From Acidobacteriota bacterium (lineage in GTDB: Bacteria > Acidobacteriota > Blastocatellia > Pyrinomonadales > Pyrinomonadaceae): 64,000 nucleotides of DNA. Below are positions 16,892-25,165 of the stretch, one piece after another. Under the pieces are notes generated by a model. It was not told the origin of the DNA. It worked only from the letters and a program-made list of their open reading frames with translations, and did no database searches. The position numbers and the translations under genes were made by a program. Where the stretch lies: NCBI GenBank assembly GCA_003223025.1, contig QHXR01000016.1:65365-129364 (forward strand). Direction: 5' to 3'. Within the stretch, counting starts at the first letter, position 1, and each line of letters opens with the position of its first letter.

Positions 16892-18094
16892 GTGGAAACG
16901 ACCAAAACATTAACTTTCAGTAAGCTTCGCGTCGGGATCTTCGTGCTGCTTGGACTTGCCGTGCTCGGTTTCCTTATTCTGAACTCGAGCGGAGATTTCA
17001 ATCCGTTCGAAAAGAAGATGCATCTCAAGGCTCGATTCGCCGCAGCCGATGGATTGCGCGAAGGGTCGGAGGTACAGCTCGCCGGTGTCCGGATCGGCAA
17101 GGTCGAGAAAGTTACATTGCTGCCTCCCGACAGCCCCGAGGATTTTAAGATCGAAGCCGTGATGGTTATCGGTCAGGAACTTAACGACAGCCCGATCACC
17201 GAACGCATCCGAACCGACTCGAACGCGCAGCTGATCGCCACTTCTCTTCTCGCCAACGACAAGATCATCAATATCAGTCCGGGAACGTCAAAAGGCTCGC
17301 CCGTTTCGGAGAATGACATTCTCGAATCCCGCGTCGCGATCTCAATCAATCAACTTACGCAGACCGGAAACGATCTTCTCGAACAGATCAACAAGCTCGC
17401 CGTTCCGGCAAACGAGATCCTGACAAAAGCGAACCAGGGCGAAGGCACGCTCGGACGGATCGTGAATGACGAGTCGTTGTATCGCAATCTCGACGCAACC
17501 GTCGCTGAAACGAAACTGACGGTTACGAAACTGCAGACCACGCTTGAGAAAGTGAATAGCGGTCAGGGCTCGGCCGGAAAGTTGCTCAATGATCCGGCAC
17601 TCTACAACAGTTTGAATAGAACCATCGCACAACTTGAGAGCATTTCGAACGATATCAAGTCGGGTCGCGGCTCGGCCGGAAAGTTCGTCACCGACGACGC
17701 TCTCTACAACGAGACGCGTGCTGCCATCATCGATCTTCGTACTTCTGCGGCGAAGATCAACGGCATCGCCGACGACTTCAAAGTCATCTCGGGCGACCTT
17801 ACCGCTGGCCGGGGTACCTTTGGAAAATTCCTCAAGGACGAGCAGCTCTACAACGATGCGAAAGACACCCTCGCGAAATTCAATTCGACTGCTACGAAAA
17901 TCGATTCGATCCTCGGCGACGCACAAGCCGGCAAAGGAACGCTCGGTAAATTCGTGACGGACGAGACGCTCTTCAACAACATCAATCAAACTGCTTCGAA
18001 CTTCAACCAGCTCTCGAGCGAGGGCACGAAGTTGATCTACGATTTCCGCCAGAACCCGAAAAAATACCTTCGGATAAAAGTCAGTCTCTTCTAG
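16892..18094 (+). CDS. MlaD-like MCE protein with five C-terminal repeats
   Basis: Periplasmic MCE subunit, 400 residues, anchored by one N-terminal span (about residues 14-30). The MCE domain follows (A-D-G-L-R-E-G-S-E-V-Q-L-A-G-V-R-I-G-K-V, residues about 40-150). Beyond it are five copies of a G-x-G-T/S-x-G-K-x2-x-D-x2-L-Y/F motif at about residues 183, 224, 258, 307 and 347, spaced 34-49 residues apart and joined by helical linkers. Such tails in longer MCE proteins form helical tunnels or coiled stalks. Start is GTG 16892. Last gene of the mla operon; the arginine operon regulator follows after 78 bp. Confidence 0.9.
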   Translation: METTKTLTFSKLRVGIFVLLGLAVLGFLILNSSGDFNPFEKKMHLKARFAAADGLREGSEVQLAGVRIGKVEKVTLLPPDSPEDFKIEAVMVIGQELNDSPITERIRTDSNAQLIATSLLANDKIINISPGTSKGSPVSENDILESRVAISINQLTQTGNDLLEQINKLAVPANEILTKANQGEGTLGRIVNDESLYRNLDATVAETKLTVTKLQTTLEKVNSGQGSAGKLLNDPALYNSLNRTIAQLESISNDIKSGRGSAGKFVTDDALYNETRAAIIDLRTSAAKINGIADDFKVISGDLTAGRGTFGKFLKDEQLYNDAKDTLAKFNSTATKIDSILGDAQAGKGTLGKFVTDETLFNNINQTASNFNQLSSEGTKLIYDFRQNPKKYLRIKVSLF

Positions 18095-18125
18095 GAATTC
18101 CTTGACTCAAATGCATAGACAACGT

Positions 18126-18172
18126 ATATTCAATGAATATGCGTCAAATATACGTGTATTGATGTATATCAA
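18126..18172. promoter_or_regulatory. probable ArgR operator / argR promoter region
   Basis: Very AT-rich stretch directly before argR. It holds the perfect palindrome ATATTCA-A-TGAATAT (18126-18140) and further TGTATTGATGTATAT-like half sites up to the start codon. Bacterial ARG boxes are AT-rich palindromes of the TGAATA/TATTCA kind, so autoregulation by ArgR of the whole arginine operon is likely. Exact boundaries are inferred. Confidence 0.65.
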
Positions 18173-18601
18173 ATGTCTATGCAAAAAGCGGATCGGCACA
18201 AGTTAATTCTCGATTCGATTCTCGAGCGACCGGTCGCCAATCAGCATGAGTTGATGGAGATCCTGCATAACGAGGGCGTCGAGGTTACTCAGGCAAGCGT
18301 TTCGCGCGACCTGAGCGAGCTTGGGATCGTTAAGATCGGCGGTCGATATGCCCGGCCCGAACTTCCCGAACCGGCGGCGAGTCCGTTCGGCATCAAGACG
18401 ATCGATACATCGGGCGAAAGTCTTGTGGTCATTAAATGCGCGTCGGGTCTTGCGTCGGCAGTCGCGGTTCGGCTCGATGGTGAAAATATCCGGGACGTCG
18501 TCGGCACCATCGCGGGCGACGACACGATCTTTGTCGCCGTTCGAGACCGAAGCAGCCAGAATGCTGCTATGAAAAAACTTCGAGCTTTATTTTCCGCGTA
18601 G
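18173..18601 (+). CDS. argR: arginine repressor ArgR
   Basis: Arginine-responsive transcription regulator, 142 residues. The N-terminal winged helix carries T-Q-A-S-V-S-R-D-L-S-E-L-G, the DNA-recognition signature, and the C-terminal hexamerisation/arginine-binding domain has V-V-G-T-I-A-G-D-D-T-I-F. It heads the arginine biosynthesis operon and has ARG-box-like palindromes before it, so it probably represses its own operon. Start ATG 18173; a second ATG two codons later is equally possible, and no ribosome site is evident. Confidence 0.95.
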   Translation: MSMQKADRHKLILDSILERPVANQHELMEILHNEGVEVTQASVSRDLSELGIVKIGGRYARPELPEPAASPFGIKTIDTSGESLVVIKCASGLASAVAVRLDGENIRDVVGTIAGDDTIFVAVRDRSSQNAAMKKLRALFSA

Positions 18602-18622
18602 CGAAGACTGGAGGGGAAATTG

Positions 18623-19663
18623 ATGTTTGTAGATGTAGATAAGATCGGATCAGCCACATCTCCGCTGCACGCGGAAAAGCGAATTCGCACCGTCGAGGCG
18701 AATGAGCAGCCGCGAGCCGGAGATGTTCTCGCCGTCCGCGCACTGACCGAGTCGGCGACGTACGGAAATATCGAATTGCCGTCAGGTCGTCTCGCAAAAA
18801 TCAATCGCGGAGATATCCTTCTCGGCGTACTAGGAAAGCGACGCGCCCTGAAAGGATTTGTCGGCGATGTTCCGGCGTCAGTCGCGACCGGCGATCGTCT
18901 TCATCTTCTCAACATGGGCGGAGTCATCGGCGAATGCAAAGGGCATCACTCTTCTTTAACCGATGCGATAGAGCTCGAGGTAATCGGTATCGCATCCGAC
19001 GAGATCGGATTACCGCTCAACATCGGCGATTACTCGATCGATCTTGATAACGAACTGAAGACAACGACTCCAATTATCGTTGTCGCCGGTTCATGCATGA
19101 ATTCGGGTAAGACCGTCGCTGCCGTGGAACTGATCCGCCAGGCCGCGAATGCCGGGTTGAAAGTCGCGGGTGTAAAACTCACCGGTATCGCGTGTCTTCG
19201 CGACACTCTCAACATGCAGGATCACGGCGCATTCGTGACGGCGAGCTTCATCGACTGCGGGCTTCCCTCCACCGTCGACTGCGAGGATCTCTCTTCTATC
19301 GCAAAGTCACTGTTCAATCACATCGGCAGTTTTGAGCCTGATCTGATAGTCGCCGAGCTCGGTGACGGAATCATCGGCGGCTACGGTGTCGATCAGATCC
19401 TGGCCGACGCCGAAATAAAAGACGCCATCAGCTCACTCGTTTTTTGTGCGTCGGATTATGTCGGCGTTGTCGGCGGTGTCTCGACGCTTCGTTCGATGGG
19501 TATCGAGATCGATGTTGTCGCGGGCTCGGTTACCGATTCGCAAATGGGCGAGGATTTCGTGAGGACGAACTTCGGACTTGAGGCGGGCAACGCGCGACGC
19601 GATGGCAAGAGACTATTCGATATCGTACGCACAAGCGTAAAGTCGGAGGCTGCGACGGCATGA
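18623..19663 (+). CDS. DUF1611-like P-loop protein inside the arginine operon
   Basis: A 346-residue cytoplasmic protein. Residues about 1-140 form a beta-rich N-terminal domain. The C-terminal half is a P-loop NTPase domain with Walker A-like A-G-S-C-M-N-S-G-K-T at about residues 155-164 and a V-A-E-L-G-D-G Walker B-like strand, resembling DUF1611/cobyrinic-acid-synthase-like or dethiobiotin-synthetase-like folds. No known arginine enzyme matches it. It begins 21 bp after argR with a strong GGAGGGG site before ATG 18623, and its end overlaps argC by 4 bp (ATGA), so translation is coupled to the biosynthetic genes. It may ligate or modify an arginine-pathway intermediate; this is inference. 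Confidence 0.8.
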   Translation: MFVDVDKIGSATSPLHAEKRIRTVEANEQPRAGDVLAVRALTESATYGNIELPSGRLAKINRGDILLGVLGKRRALKGFVGDVPASVATGDRLHLLNMGGVIGECKGHHSSLTDAIELEVIGIASDEIGLPLNIGDYSIDLDNELKTTTPIIVVAGSCMNSGKTVAAVELIRQAANAGLKVAGVKLTGIACLRDTLNMQDHGAFVTASFIDCGLPSTVDCEDLSSIAKSLFNHIGSFEPDLIVAELGDGIIGGYGVDQILADAEIKDAISSLVFCASDYVGVVGGVSTLRSMGIEIDVVAGSVTDSQMGEDFVRTNFGLEAGNARRDGKRLFDIVRTSVKSEAATA

Positions 19664-20685
19664 CTATACGGGCGGCAATTTTTGGCGGCTCGGGTTATGG
19701 AGGCAGCGAGCTACTTCGCATACTGCTTTTTCATCCTGATGTCGAGATCGCCTTCGTGACGGCGAATGAGCATGCTGGAAAACGTGTCGGTGAGGTTCAT
19801 CGCAACTTGCTCGGGCTGACCGACGCCTCGTTTGTCCCGGCTCCGGAGGATCTTGGTTCGACCGATGTTGACGTCGCGTTCTTCGCACTGCCGCACGGCC
19901 AGGCGATGGATCTGATTCCGAAACTTCGGCCCGGTGTAAAAGCGATAGATCTATCAGGAGATTTTCGGATCGATGATCCGGAGTCATTTGAAAAGCACTA
20001 CAAGCTTTCACACAGTGCAACGGATCTGCAAAAGGAGTTCGTCTACGGGCTCACCGAAACCAACCGCGACGCGATTCGCGAAGCGACGTACATCGCGAAT
20101 CCCGGATGCTTTGCGACTGCGACACTTCTCGCGCTCGCACCGATGGTAAAGAGCGGATTGTTGACCGGGAAAATTATCGTTGATGCCAAGACCGGCTCAA
20201 GTGGTTCCGGTGCTAAGCCCGCTTCGAACACGCATCATCCGCAGCGGTCGAACTCATTCTACGCATACAAACCATTCACGCATCAGCATGTACCCGAGAT
20301 CGCTCAGCATTTGGGAAAGGTCGTAGTATTTGAGAATGAGCTGATCTTTATGACCCACAGTCTTCCGGTTTCGCGCGGGATCTTTGCGTCGTGTTATCTC
20401 GAAACGAATCTCAATCTGGCCAACGAAGACCTGAAACATATCTACTCGAATTTCTATTCGGACGCTTTTTTCGTGCGACTCGTGGACGGCTCGCCGGACA
20501 TCAACTGGGTAAAAAACACAAACTTTTGCGACATCGGTACATTTTCTAACGGCAAACAGATCGTCGTCTTTTCGGCTCTCGACAATCTTGTCAAAGGAGC
20601 GGCCGGCCAAGCAGTCCAAAATATGAATCTGATGTTCGGGCTAGACGAAAAGACTGGACTCATCTTCGCAGGAGGAAACCCATAA
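19660..20685 (+). CDS. argC: N-acetyl-gamma-glutamyl-phosphate reductase
   Basis: NADPH-dependent reductase of 341 residues, making N-acetylglutamate semialdehyde, the third step of arginine synthesis. The nucleotide site G-G-S-G-Y-G-G-S-E and catalytic C150 in A-N-P-G-C-F-A-T-A are present, as is the H-x-P-E-I region. It overlaps the preceding gene by 4 bp and is followed by argD, an order typical of arginine operons. Confidence 0.96.
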   Translation: MTIRAAIFGGSGYGGSELLRILLFHPDVEIAFVTANEHAGKRVGEVHRNLLGLTDASFVPAPEDLGSTDVDVAFFALPHGQAMDLIPKLRPGVKAIDLSGDFRIDDPESFEKHYKLSHSATDLQKEFVYGLTETNRDAIREATYIANPGCFATATLLALAPMVKSGLLTGKIIVDAKTGSSGSGAKPASNTHHPQRSNSFYAYKPFTHQHVPEIAQHLGKVVVFENELIFMTHSLPVSRGIFASCYLETNLNLANEDLKHIYSNFYSDAFFVRLVDGSPDINWVKNTNFCDIGTFSNGKQIVVFSALDNLVKGAAGQAVQNMNLMFGLDEKTGLIFAGGNP

Positions 20686-20743
20686 GTTCAGAGTGCGCGA
20701 TTTATCGCGTGGTTCAAGTAAGCGGTTCACCGCGGCGCAATTT

Positions 20744-21928
20744 ATGAATTTCACTCAAATAGAAAAACTGGAAGACGACTTCCAGCTCACAACATACAAG
20801 AAAATGGGCATCGCGATCGAACGCGGGAGCGGAGCCTGGGTGTGGACGAGCGATGGAGAAAAATATCTAGATCTCTACGGCGGCCACGCGGTGTGCGCTA
20901 CCGGACATTCCCATCCACACGTCGTAAAAGCGATCCAGGAGCAAGCCGGGAAAATTCTCTTTTATTCAAATCTCGTTTACTCGGAGCTTCGCGGGCGAAC
21001 AGCAGAAAAGCTCGTCGATGTAGCTCCGCTGAGTTTGACGAAGGCTTTCTTTTGCAACTCCGGAACCGAAGCTAACGAGAACGCGATGCGCGCCGCAAGA
21101 CTTGCGACCGGACGCGAAAAAGTGATCTCGTTCAACGGCGGATTCCACGGCCGGACGGCGGATTCGATCTCGGCAACGTTTCTCGGAAAGTATCGCGAGC
21201 TCGGAAAGCCCAATGTCCCTTTTCACGTTGAAGCGACATTCGGGGACATCGAGAGTGTAAAAGCAATCGCTGATGATCAAACAGCGGCGATCATTCTTGA
21301 GCCGATTCAATCGATGGCCGGAGTTCGAGAAACGTCGCCTGAATTCTTCAAAGAGCTGCGCGAGCTGTGCGATGCAAAAGGAATCGTCCTGATCTTCGAC
21401 GAGGTGCAGACCGGAGTCGGACGTACGGGTCGATGGTTCTTCGCCGGAAGTACTTCCGCGGGCGGCGTCGAGCCGGACATCATCACGTTGGCGAAAAGCC
21501 TCGGTAGTGGTGTTCCGGTCGGAGCGTGTCTGTTAAATGATCAGGTCTCATCCAAGATCAAAGAGAATGATCTCGGAACGACGTTCGGCGGCGGCATGAT
21601 CGCGATGGCAGCAGTGCTCGCGACCCTCGAAGCGATCGACAGTGAAAGCATGATCGAGAACGCCCAGGCGGTGGAGCTGCATCTCCGAGAGCAGCTAGCT
21701 TCGGTTCGCGGCGTTGCCGGAGTGCGAGGAAAAGGATGTCTAATCGGAATTGAATTCGATGACCCATGCTCGCCGATCCATTCGCGACTGCTCGATCGAA
21801 AGATCATCACCGGCACTTCGAGCGATCCGAAAGTTTTGCGATTGCTTCCGCCCATGATCACGACAACCGAACAGATCGACATGCTTGTCGAGTGCGTAAA
21901 GGAAAACGCGGCGGGAGCTGTTTCATGA
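20744..21928 (+). CDS. argD: acetylornithine aminotransferase
   Basis: PLP-dependent class III aminotransferase of about 394 residues, converting N-acetylglutamate semialdehyde to N-acetylornithine. Cofactor motifs are clear: N-S-G-T-E-A-N-E, F-H-G-R-T, D-E-V-Q-T-G-V-G-R-T-G and the PLP lysine in T-L-A-K-S-L-G-S-G. The ATG at 20744 is preferred over a GTG at 20693 that would add 17 unrelated residues. Its stop overlaps the next gene's ATG (ATGA). Confidence 0.94.
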   Translation: MNFTQIEKLEDDFQLTTYKKMGIAIERGSGAWVWTSDGEKYLDLYGGHAVCATGHSHPHVVKAIQEQAGKILFYSNLVYSELRGRTAEKLVDVAPLSLTKAFFCNSGTEANENAMRAARLATGREKVISFNGGFHGRTADSISATFLGKYRELGKPNVPFHVEATFGDIESVKAIADDQTAAIILEPIQSMAGVRETSPEFFKELRELCDAKGIVLIFDEVQTGVGRTGRWFFAGSTSAGGVEPDIITLAKSLGSGVPVGACLLNDQVSSKIKENDLGTTFGGGMIAMAAVLATLEAIDSESMIENAQAVELHLREQLASVRGVAGVRGKGCLIGIEFDDPCSPIHSRLLDRKIITGTSSDPKVLRLLPPMITTTEQIDMLVECVKENAAGAVS

Positions 21929-22914
21929 CCGACTTTCTAAAAACATCCGACCATTCGCTGGCGACTCTTTCGGGTCTTATCGACAAGGCTCTCGAAATAA
22001 AAAGTGGCGCGGTGTCCGGAAAACCTCTGGACGGAAAATCGGTCGCACTCGTATTCTTTAATCCGAGTTTGAGAACGCGTGCGTCGATGCAGATCGGCGT
22101 TTACGATCTCGGCGGCAATCCGGTCATCCTCGAACCGGGCAGCACGTCTTGGTCGCTTGAACATCGCGAAGGCGTGGTGATGGATGGCGACAAGACGGAG
22201 CATCTGAAAGAATTTGTTCGGGTTCTCGAGCGATATGTTTCAGCGATCGGCGTGAGAACTTTTGCAGAGCTCAAAGATTGGAACGTGGAGCAGGCGGATC
22301 CGATCCTAAATGCGTTTGCCGAATATGCGAGCGTTCCGGTGATCAATCTCGAATCGGCGATGCATCATCCGTGTCAGGCGATGGCGGACATGATGACTAT
22401 CAGAGAACGTTTCGGTACCGAGAAGAAAAAGGTTTTGCTGACCTGGGCATGGCACCCGAAACCATTACCGATGGCGGTTCCAAATAGTTTTGCACTTGCG
22501 TCCGCTCAGTTCGGTCATGATCTTCGCATCGCGCATCCGGAAGGCTATGATCTCGACGACGAGTTGATAAAAGAGATCCAACAATACGCCGGCGGGTCGG
22601 TCGAATTTACGAATGATGTGGATGCGGCATTTGACGGCGTCGATGTTGTTTACGCCAAGAGTTGGGGCGGCAGAAGTTTCTACGGAAACGGCGCTGCGGA
22701 TGTCGCGCACCGGGCTCAATTCAGAAATGACTGGATCGTCGACGAAAAGAAAATGGCGGCGACGAACGAGGGTATTTTTATGCACTGCTTGCCGGTGCGC
22801 CGAAACGTGATCGTGACCGACGGTGTGATCGATTCGGCAAATTCGGTCGTCATTGACGAGGCCGAGAATCGACTTCACGTTCAGAAAGCGATCATGGCGG
22901 AGGTGATCAAGTGA
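21925..22914 (+). CDS. argF': N-acetylornithine-type carbamoyltransferase (AOTCase/SOTCase family)
   Basis: Carbamoyltransferase of 329 residues acting on an N-acylated ornithine, the variant route known from Xanthomonas (acetyl) and Bacteroides (succinyl). Carbamoyl-phosphate motif F-N-P-S-L-R-T-R and the H-C-L-P-V-R-R-N loop are present. The C-terminal H-V-Q-K-A-I-M Lys, carbamylated in the Xanthomonas enzyme, is conserved. At the residue that sets the acyl group (Glu92 in Xanthomonas, Pro90 in Bacteroides) this protein has Thr91, in D-G-D-K-T-E-H-L. Overall wording is closer to the acetyl type. The true start is ATG 21925, overlapping the argD stop, not the longer frame from 21766. Confidence 0.92.
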   Translation: MTDFLKTSDHSLATLSGLIDKALEIKSGAVSGKPLDGKSVALVFFNPSLRTRASMQIGVYDLGGNPVILEPGSTSWSLEHREGVVMDGDKTEHLKEFVRVLERYVSAIGVRTFAELKDWNVEQADPILNAFAEYASVPVINLESAMHHPCQAMADMMTIRERFGTEKKKVLLTWAWHPKPLPMAVPNSFALASAQFGHDLRIAHPEGYDLDDELIKEIQQYAGGSVEFTNDVDAAFDGVDVVYAKSWGGRSFYGNGAADVAHRAQFRNDWIVDEKKMAATNEGIFMHCLPVRRNVIVTDGVIDSANSVVIDEAENRLHVQKAIMAEVIK

Positions 22915-23798
22915 ACATTCAAACACTCGACATACTTCGCGAATCTCTTCCGTACATCCAAAGATTCAAAGGAAAAACATTCGTCATCAAATTCTCCGGA
23001 AAAGTAACTGAGGACAAGGCTGTTCTGCTTTCTCTTGCCGAAGAACTCGCTTTGCTTCATCAAGTTGGAATTCGAATCTGCGTCATTCATGGCGGCGGAA
23101 AGCAATTAACCCAGCTCGCGCAAAAGCTCGGCGTCGTTCAGACGGTGATCGAAGGCCGACGAGTCACCGACGACGACACTCTCGAGCTTGCGAAGATGAT
23201 CTTTCGCGGGAAAATAAATACCGAGATCTTATCGGCGTTGCGCAATCGTGGAATTCACGCCGTTGGCTTGTCCGGGATCGACGGAGCAGTGATCAACGCG
23301 AAACGACGTCCGCCGAAGGATGTTCTGGATCGCCACACGGGGCAAACGCATACGGTCGATTTCGGCCATGTCGGCGATGTTGTCGAAGTCGACACGCGGC
23401 TGATCACGCTCCTGCTCGAGAGCGATTATCTTCCCGTGATCTCATCGCTTGCGGCGGACGACGATGGAAAGATTTACAACATTAACGCCGATACGATCGC
23501 GTCGGAGATCGCCGCACGATTGGGTGCTGAGAAATTGATACTGCTATCGGACGTGAACGGGATTTATCTTGATCCGAATGATGACTCGACGAAGATCGAT
23601 CGTCTCACCGTCGCGGAAGCGAGGTCGATGATCGTGAACGGACAAGCTACTGGCGGAATGATCCCAAAACTTGAAAGCCTTATCGAGCTTCTCAATAACG
23701 GCGTGCGCTCCGCGCATGTGATCGGAGGGACAACCCGCAATGCGCTTCTGGCGGAGATCTTTACCGATCAAGGAACCGGCACCATGCTCGTCCCATAA
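22911..23798 (+). CDS. argB: acetylglutamate kinase
   Basis: Amino-acid kinase of 295 residues that phosphorylates N-acetylglutamate, second step of arginine synthesis and usually the feedback-controlled one. It shows the F-V-I-K-F-S-G-K start, the H-G-G-G-K-Q substrate loop, Y-N-I-N-A-D-T nucleotide loop and the G-G-M-I-P-K-L motif near the end. Start is GTG 22911, which overlaps the preceding stop (GTGA) and has an excellent GGAGGTGATC ribosome site. The N-terminal extension before the kinase fold is about 22 residues. A bidirectional terminator follows. Confidence 0.95.
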   Translation: MNIQTLDILRESLPYIQRFKGKTFVIKFSGKVTEDKAVLLSLAEELALLHQVGIRICVIHGGGKQLTQLAQKLGVVQTVIEGRRVTDDDTLELAKMIFRGKINTEILSALRNRGIHAVGLSGIDGAVINAKRRPPKDVLDRHTGQTHTVDFGHVGDVVEVDTRLITLLLESDYLPVISSLAADDDGKIYNINADTIASEIAARLGAEKLILLSDVNGIYLDPNDDSTKIDRLTVAEARSMIVNGQATGGMIPKLESLIELLNNGVRSAHVIGGTTRNALLAEIFTDQGTGTMLVP

Positions 23799-23801
23799 AA
23801 A

Positions 23802-23833
23802 AAACAGGTCGATGTTGACCTGTTTATTTTTAT
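23802..23833 (+). terminator. bidirectional Rho-independent terminator after argB
   Basis: A 9-bp perfect stem (aaacaggtc at 23802-23810 with 23817-23825) and 6-nt loop, flanked by A-rich sequence upstream and a T-run downstream. It would end the arginine operon on the plus strand and, on the minus strand, transcripts reading out of the tRNA-Leu gene. Confidence 0.9.
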
Positions 23834-23834
23834 A

Positions 23835-23919
23835 TGGTGCTGAGAGCGGGACTCGAACCCGCACGGATTGCTCCACACGCCCCTCAAACGTGCGCGGCTA
23901 CCAATTACGCCACCTCAGC
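23835..23919 (-). tRNA. tRNA-Leu (anticodon GAG)
   Basis: An 85-nt cloverleaf on the minus strand: acceptor GCTGAGG pairs with TCTCAGC, discriminator A and encoded CCA. The anticodon stem CACGT/GCGTG closes loop TTGAGGG, giving anticodon GAG (reads CTC/CTT). The long variable arm has a GGA/TCC stem typical of tRNA-Leu. The T arm is GCGGG-TTCGAGT-CCCGC. It lies between secG and the argB terminator. Confidence 0.97.
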
Positions 23920-23940
23920 AATTTTCAAAAACCGAAGGAA

Positions 23941-24393
23941 CTACTTATTAGCCGGTGCGGTTGCGTTCGCATTCGCGGCCGGGGCTGAGTTCGTGGAAGC
24001 GTTCGCACTGTTCGCAAATGAATTTGTCGCCGGAGTTTCGATCAGCGCACCATTCGCGTCCGGAGCAGTGTTCGCATCCGTCGGCGGAACCCCTTGGTCT
24101 GCTGCAGGCTGTTCAGCCGGTTGTTCGGCAGGAATTTCGCCCGCGGAGTTGAGGACCGAGATATTGCCGCTGAACACGGGCATCGAGATCATCAACGCCG
24201 ACAGCATGAACAGTATCGCCGCAGTGATGGTCAGCTTCGAGAGTACCGAAGCAGTTCCACGCGGACCGAATGCGGCACTCGAAACGTTACTCGTGAACAA
24301 CGCACCCGCGTCGGTCTTGCCCGGCTGCAATAAAACTGCAGCGACGAGCACTATGCACGAGATAAAAAACACTGTATATAGAACGTATAACAA
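23941..24393 (-). CDS. secG: preprotein translocase subunit SecG
   Basis: Small subunit of the SecYEG channel, 150 residues. Two transmembrane helices (about residues 2-20 and 52-74) flank the signature L-L-Q-P-G-K-T-D-A-G-A-L-F-T and F-G-P-R-G-T-A-S loop. The C-terminus from about residue 85 is an unusually long low-complexity tail of Ala, Asn, Pro, Ser and Thr, probably disordered in the periplasm. The gene is 9 bp after tpiA, an order found in many bacteria, and tRNA-Leu lies just downstream, as is also common. Confidence 0.93.
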   Translation of the reverse strand: MLYVLYTVFFISCIVLVAAVLLQPGKTDAGALFTSNVSSAAFGPRGTASVLSKLTITAAILFMLSALMISMPVFSGNISVLNSAGEIPAEQPAEQPAADQGVPPTDANTAPDANGALIETPATNSFANSANASTNSAPAANANATAPANK

Positions 24394-24402
24394 TTTGCTG
24401 AC

Positions 24403-25158
24403 CTACCTATAATTCACGATCTTAGCGAAGCTCTCGGCTTCAAGACTGGCACCGCCTACAAGCGCTCCGTCGACGTCTTCCTGCGACATCAACTCGACTA
24501 TGTTGTCCGGCTTAACGGATCCGCCGTAAAGAATTCTGACACGTTCGGCGACTTCGTTTCCATGGGCTTCGGCAACCGTTTGACGGATGACCCCATGCAT
24601 TTCTTGAGCCTGTTCCGGCGTGGCGGTTTTACCCGTACCGATCGCCCAAACAGGCTCGTAAGCGATAATAATACGTTCCGTGTCCGCGACTGTCAAACCA
24701 TCCAGCCCTTTGATTATCTGGCTTTTTACTACATCGTCGGCGCTTCCCGCTTCCCTCTGATCGAGAGTCTCACCAACGCATACGATCGCGATCAGCCCGG
24801 CCTGGATCGCGGATTTCGTCTTCGCATTCACGCTGGCATCGGTTTCGCCATAGTGCTGGCGACGCTCTGAGTGGCCGATGATGACATGCGAGCAGCCGGC
24901 ATCCTTGATCATGTCCGCGGCGATCTCGCCGGTATGTGCTCCGTGCTTCGCCTCGGCCGCACAATCCTGAGCAGCGACTTTCACGTTCGATCCTTCGAGC
25001 CGGCTCGAGACATTCTTCAACGCTGTGAAGACGGGAGCGATGACTACGTCGCAATGATTCGCATTCGCAACAACCGGCTTGAGTGCGAGCGCGGTGTCGA
25101 CCGCCTCATTCAGAAGCTTGTACATTTTCCAGTTTCCGGCGATGACAGGTTTGCGCAT
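24403..25158 (-). CDS. tpiA: triosephosphate isomerase
   Basis: TIM barrel of 251 residues interconverting dihydroxyacetone phosphate and glyceraldehyde 3-phosphate. The N-W-K-M-Y strand with the catalytic Lys, catalytic H96 (I-I-G-H-S-E-R-R), the Glu in [11 protein letters not shown] and the phosphate loop L-Y-G-G-S-V are all present. It belongs to a minus-strand glycolytic run gap, 26999 gene, pgk, 25166 gene, tpiA, secG. Confidence 0.97.
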   Translation of the reverse strand: MRKPVIAGNWKMYKLLNEAVDTALALKPVVANANHCDVVIAPVFTALKNVSSRLEGSNVKVAAQDCAAEAKHGAHTGEIAADMIKDAGCSHVIIGHSERRQHYGETDASVNAKTKSAIQAGLIAIVCVGETLDQREAGSADDVVKSQIIKGLDGLTVADTERIIIAYEPVWAIGTGKTATPEQAQEMHGVIRQTVAEAHGNEVAERVRILYGGSVKPDNIVELMSQEDVDGALVGGASLEAESFAKIVNYR

Positions 25159-25165
25159 TAAGTTT

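Noticed and set aside
21766-21924. Longer N-terminus for the carbamoyltransferase
   Set aside because: It would read out of frame through argD; the ATG overlapping the argD stop gives the expected family N-terminus.
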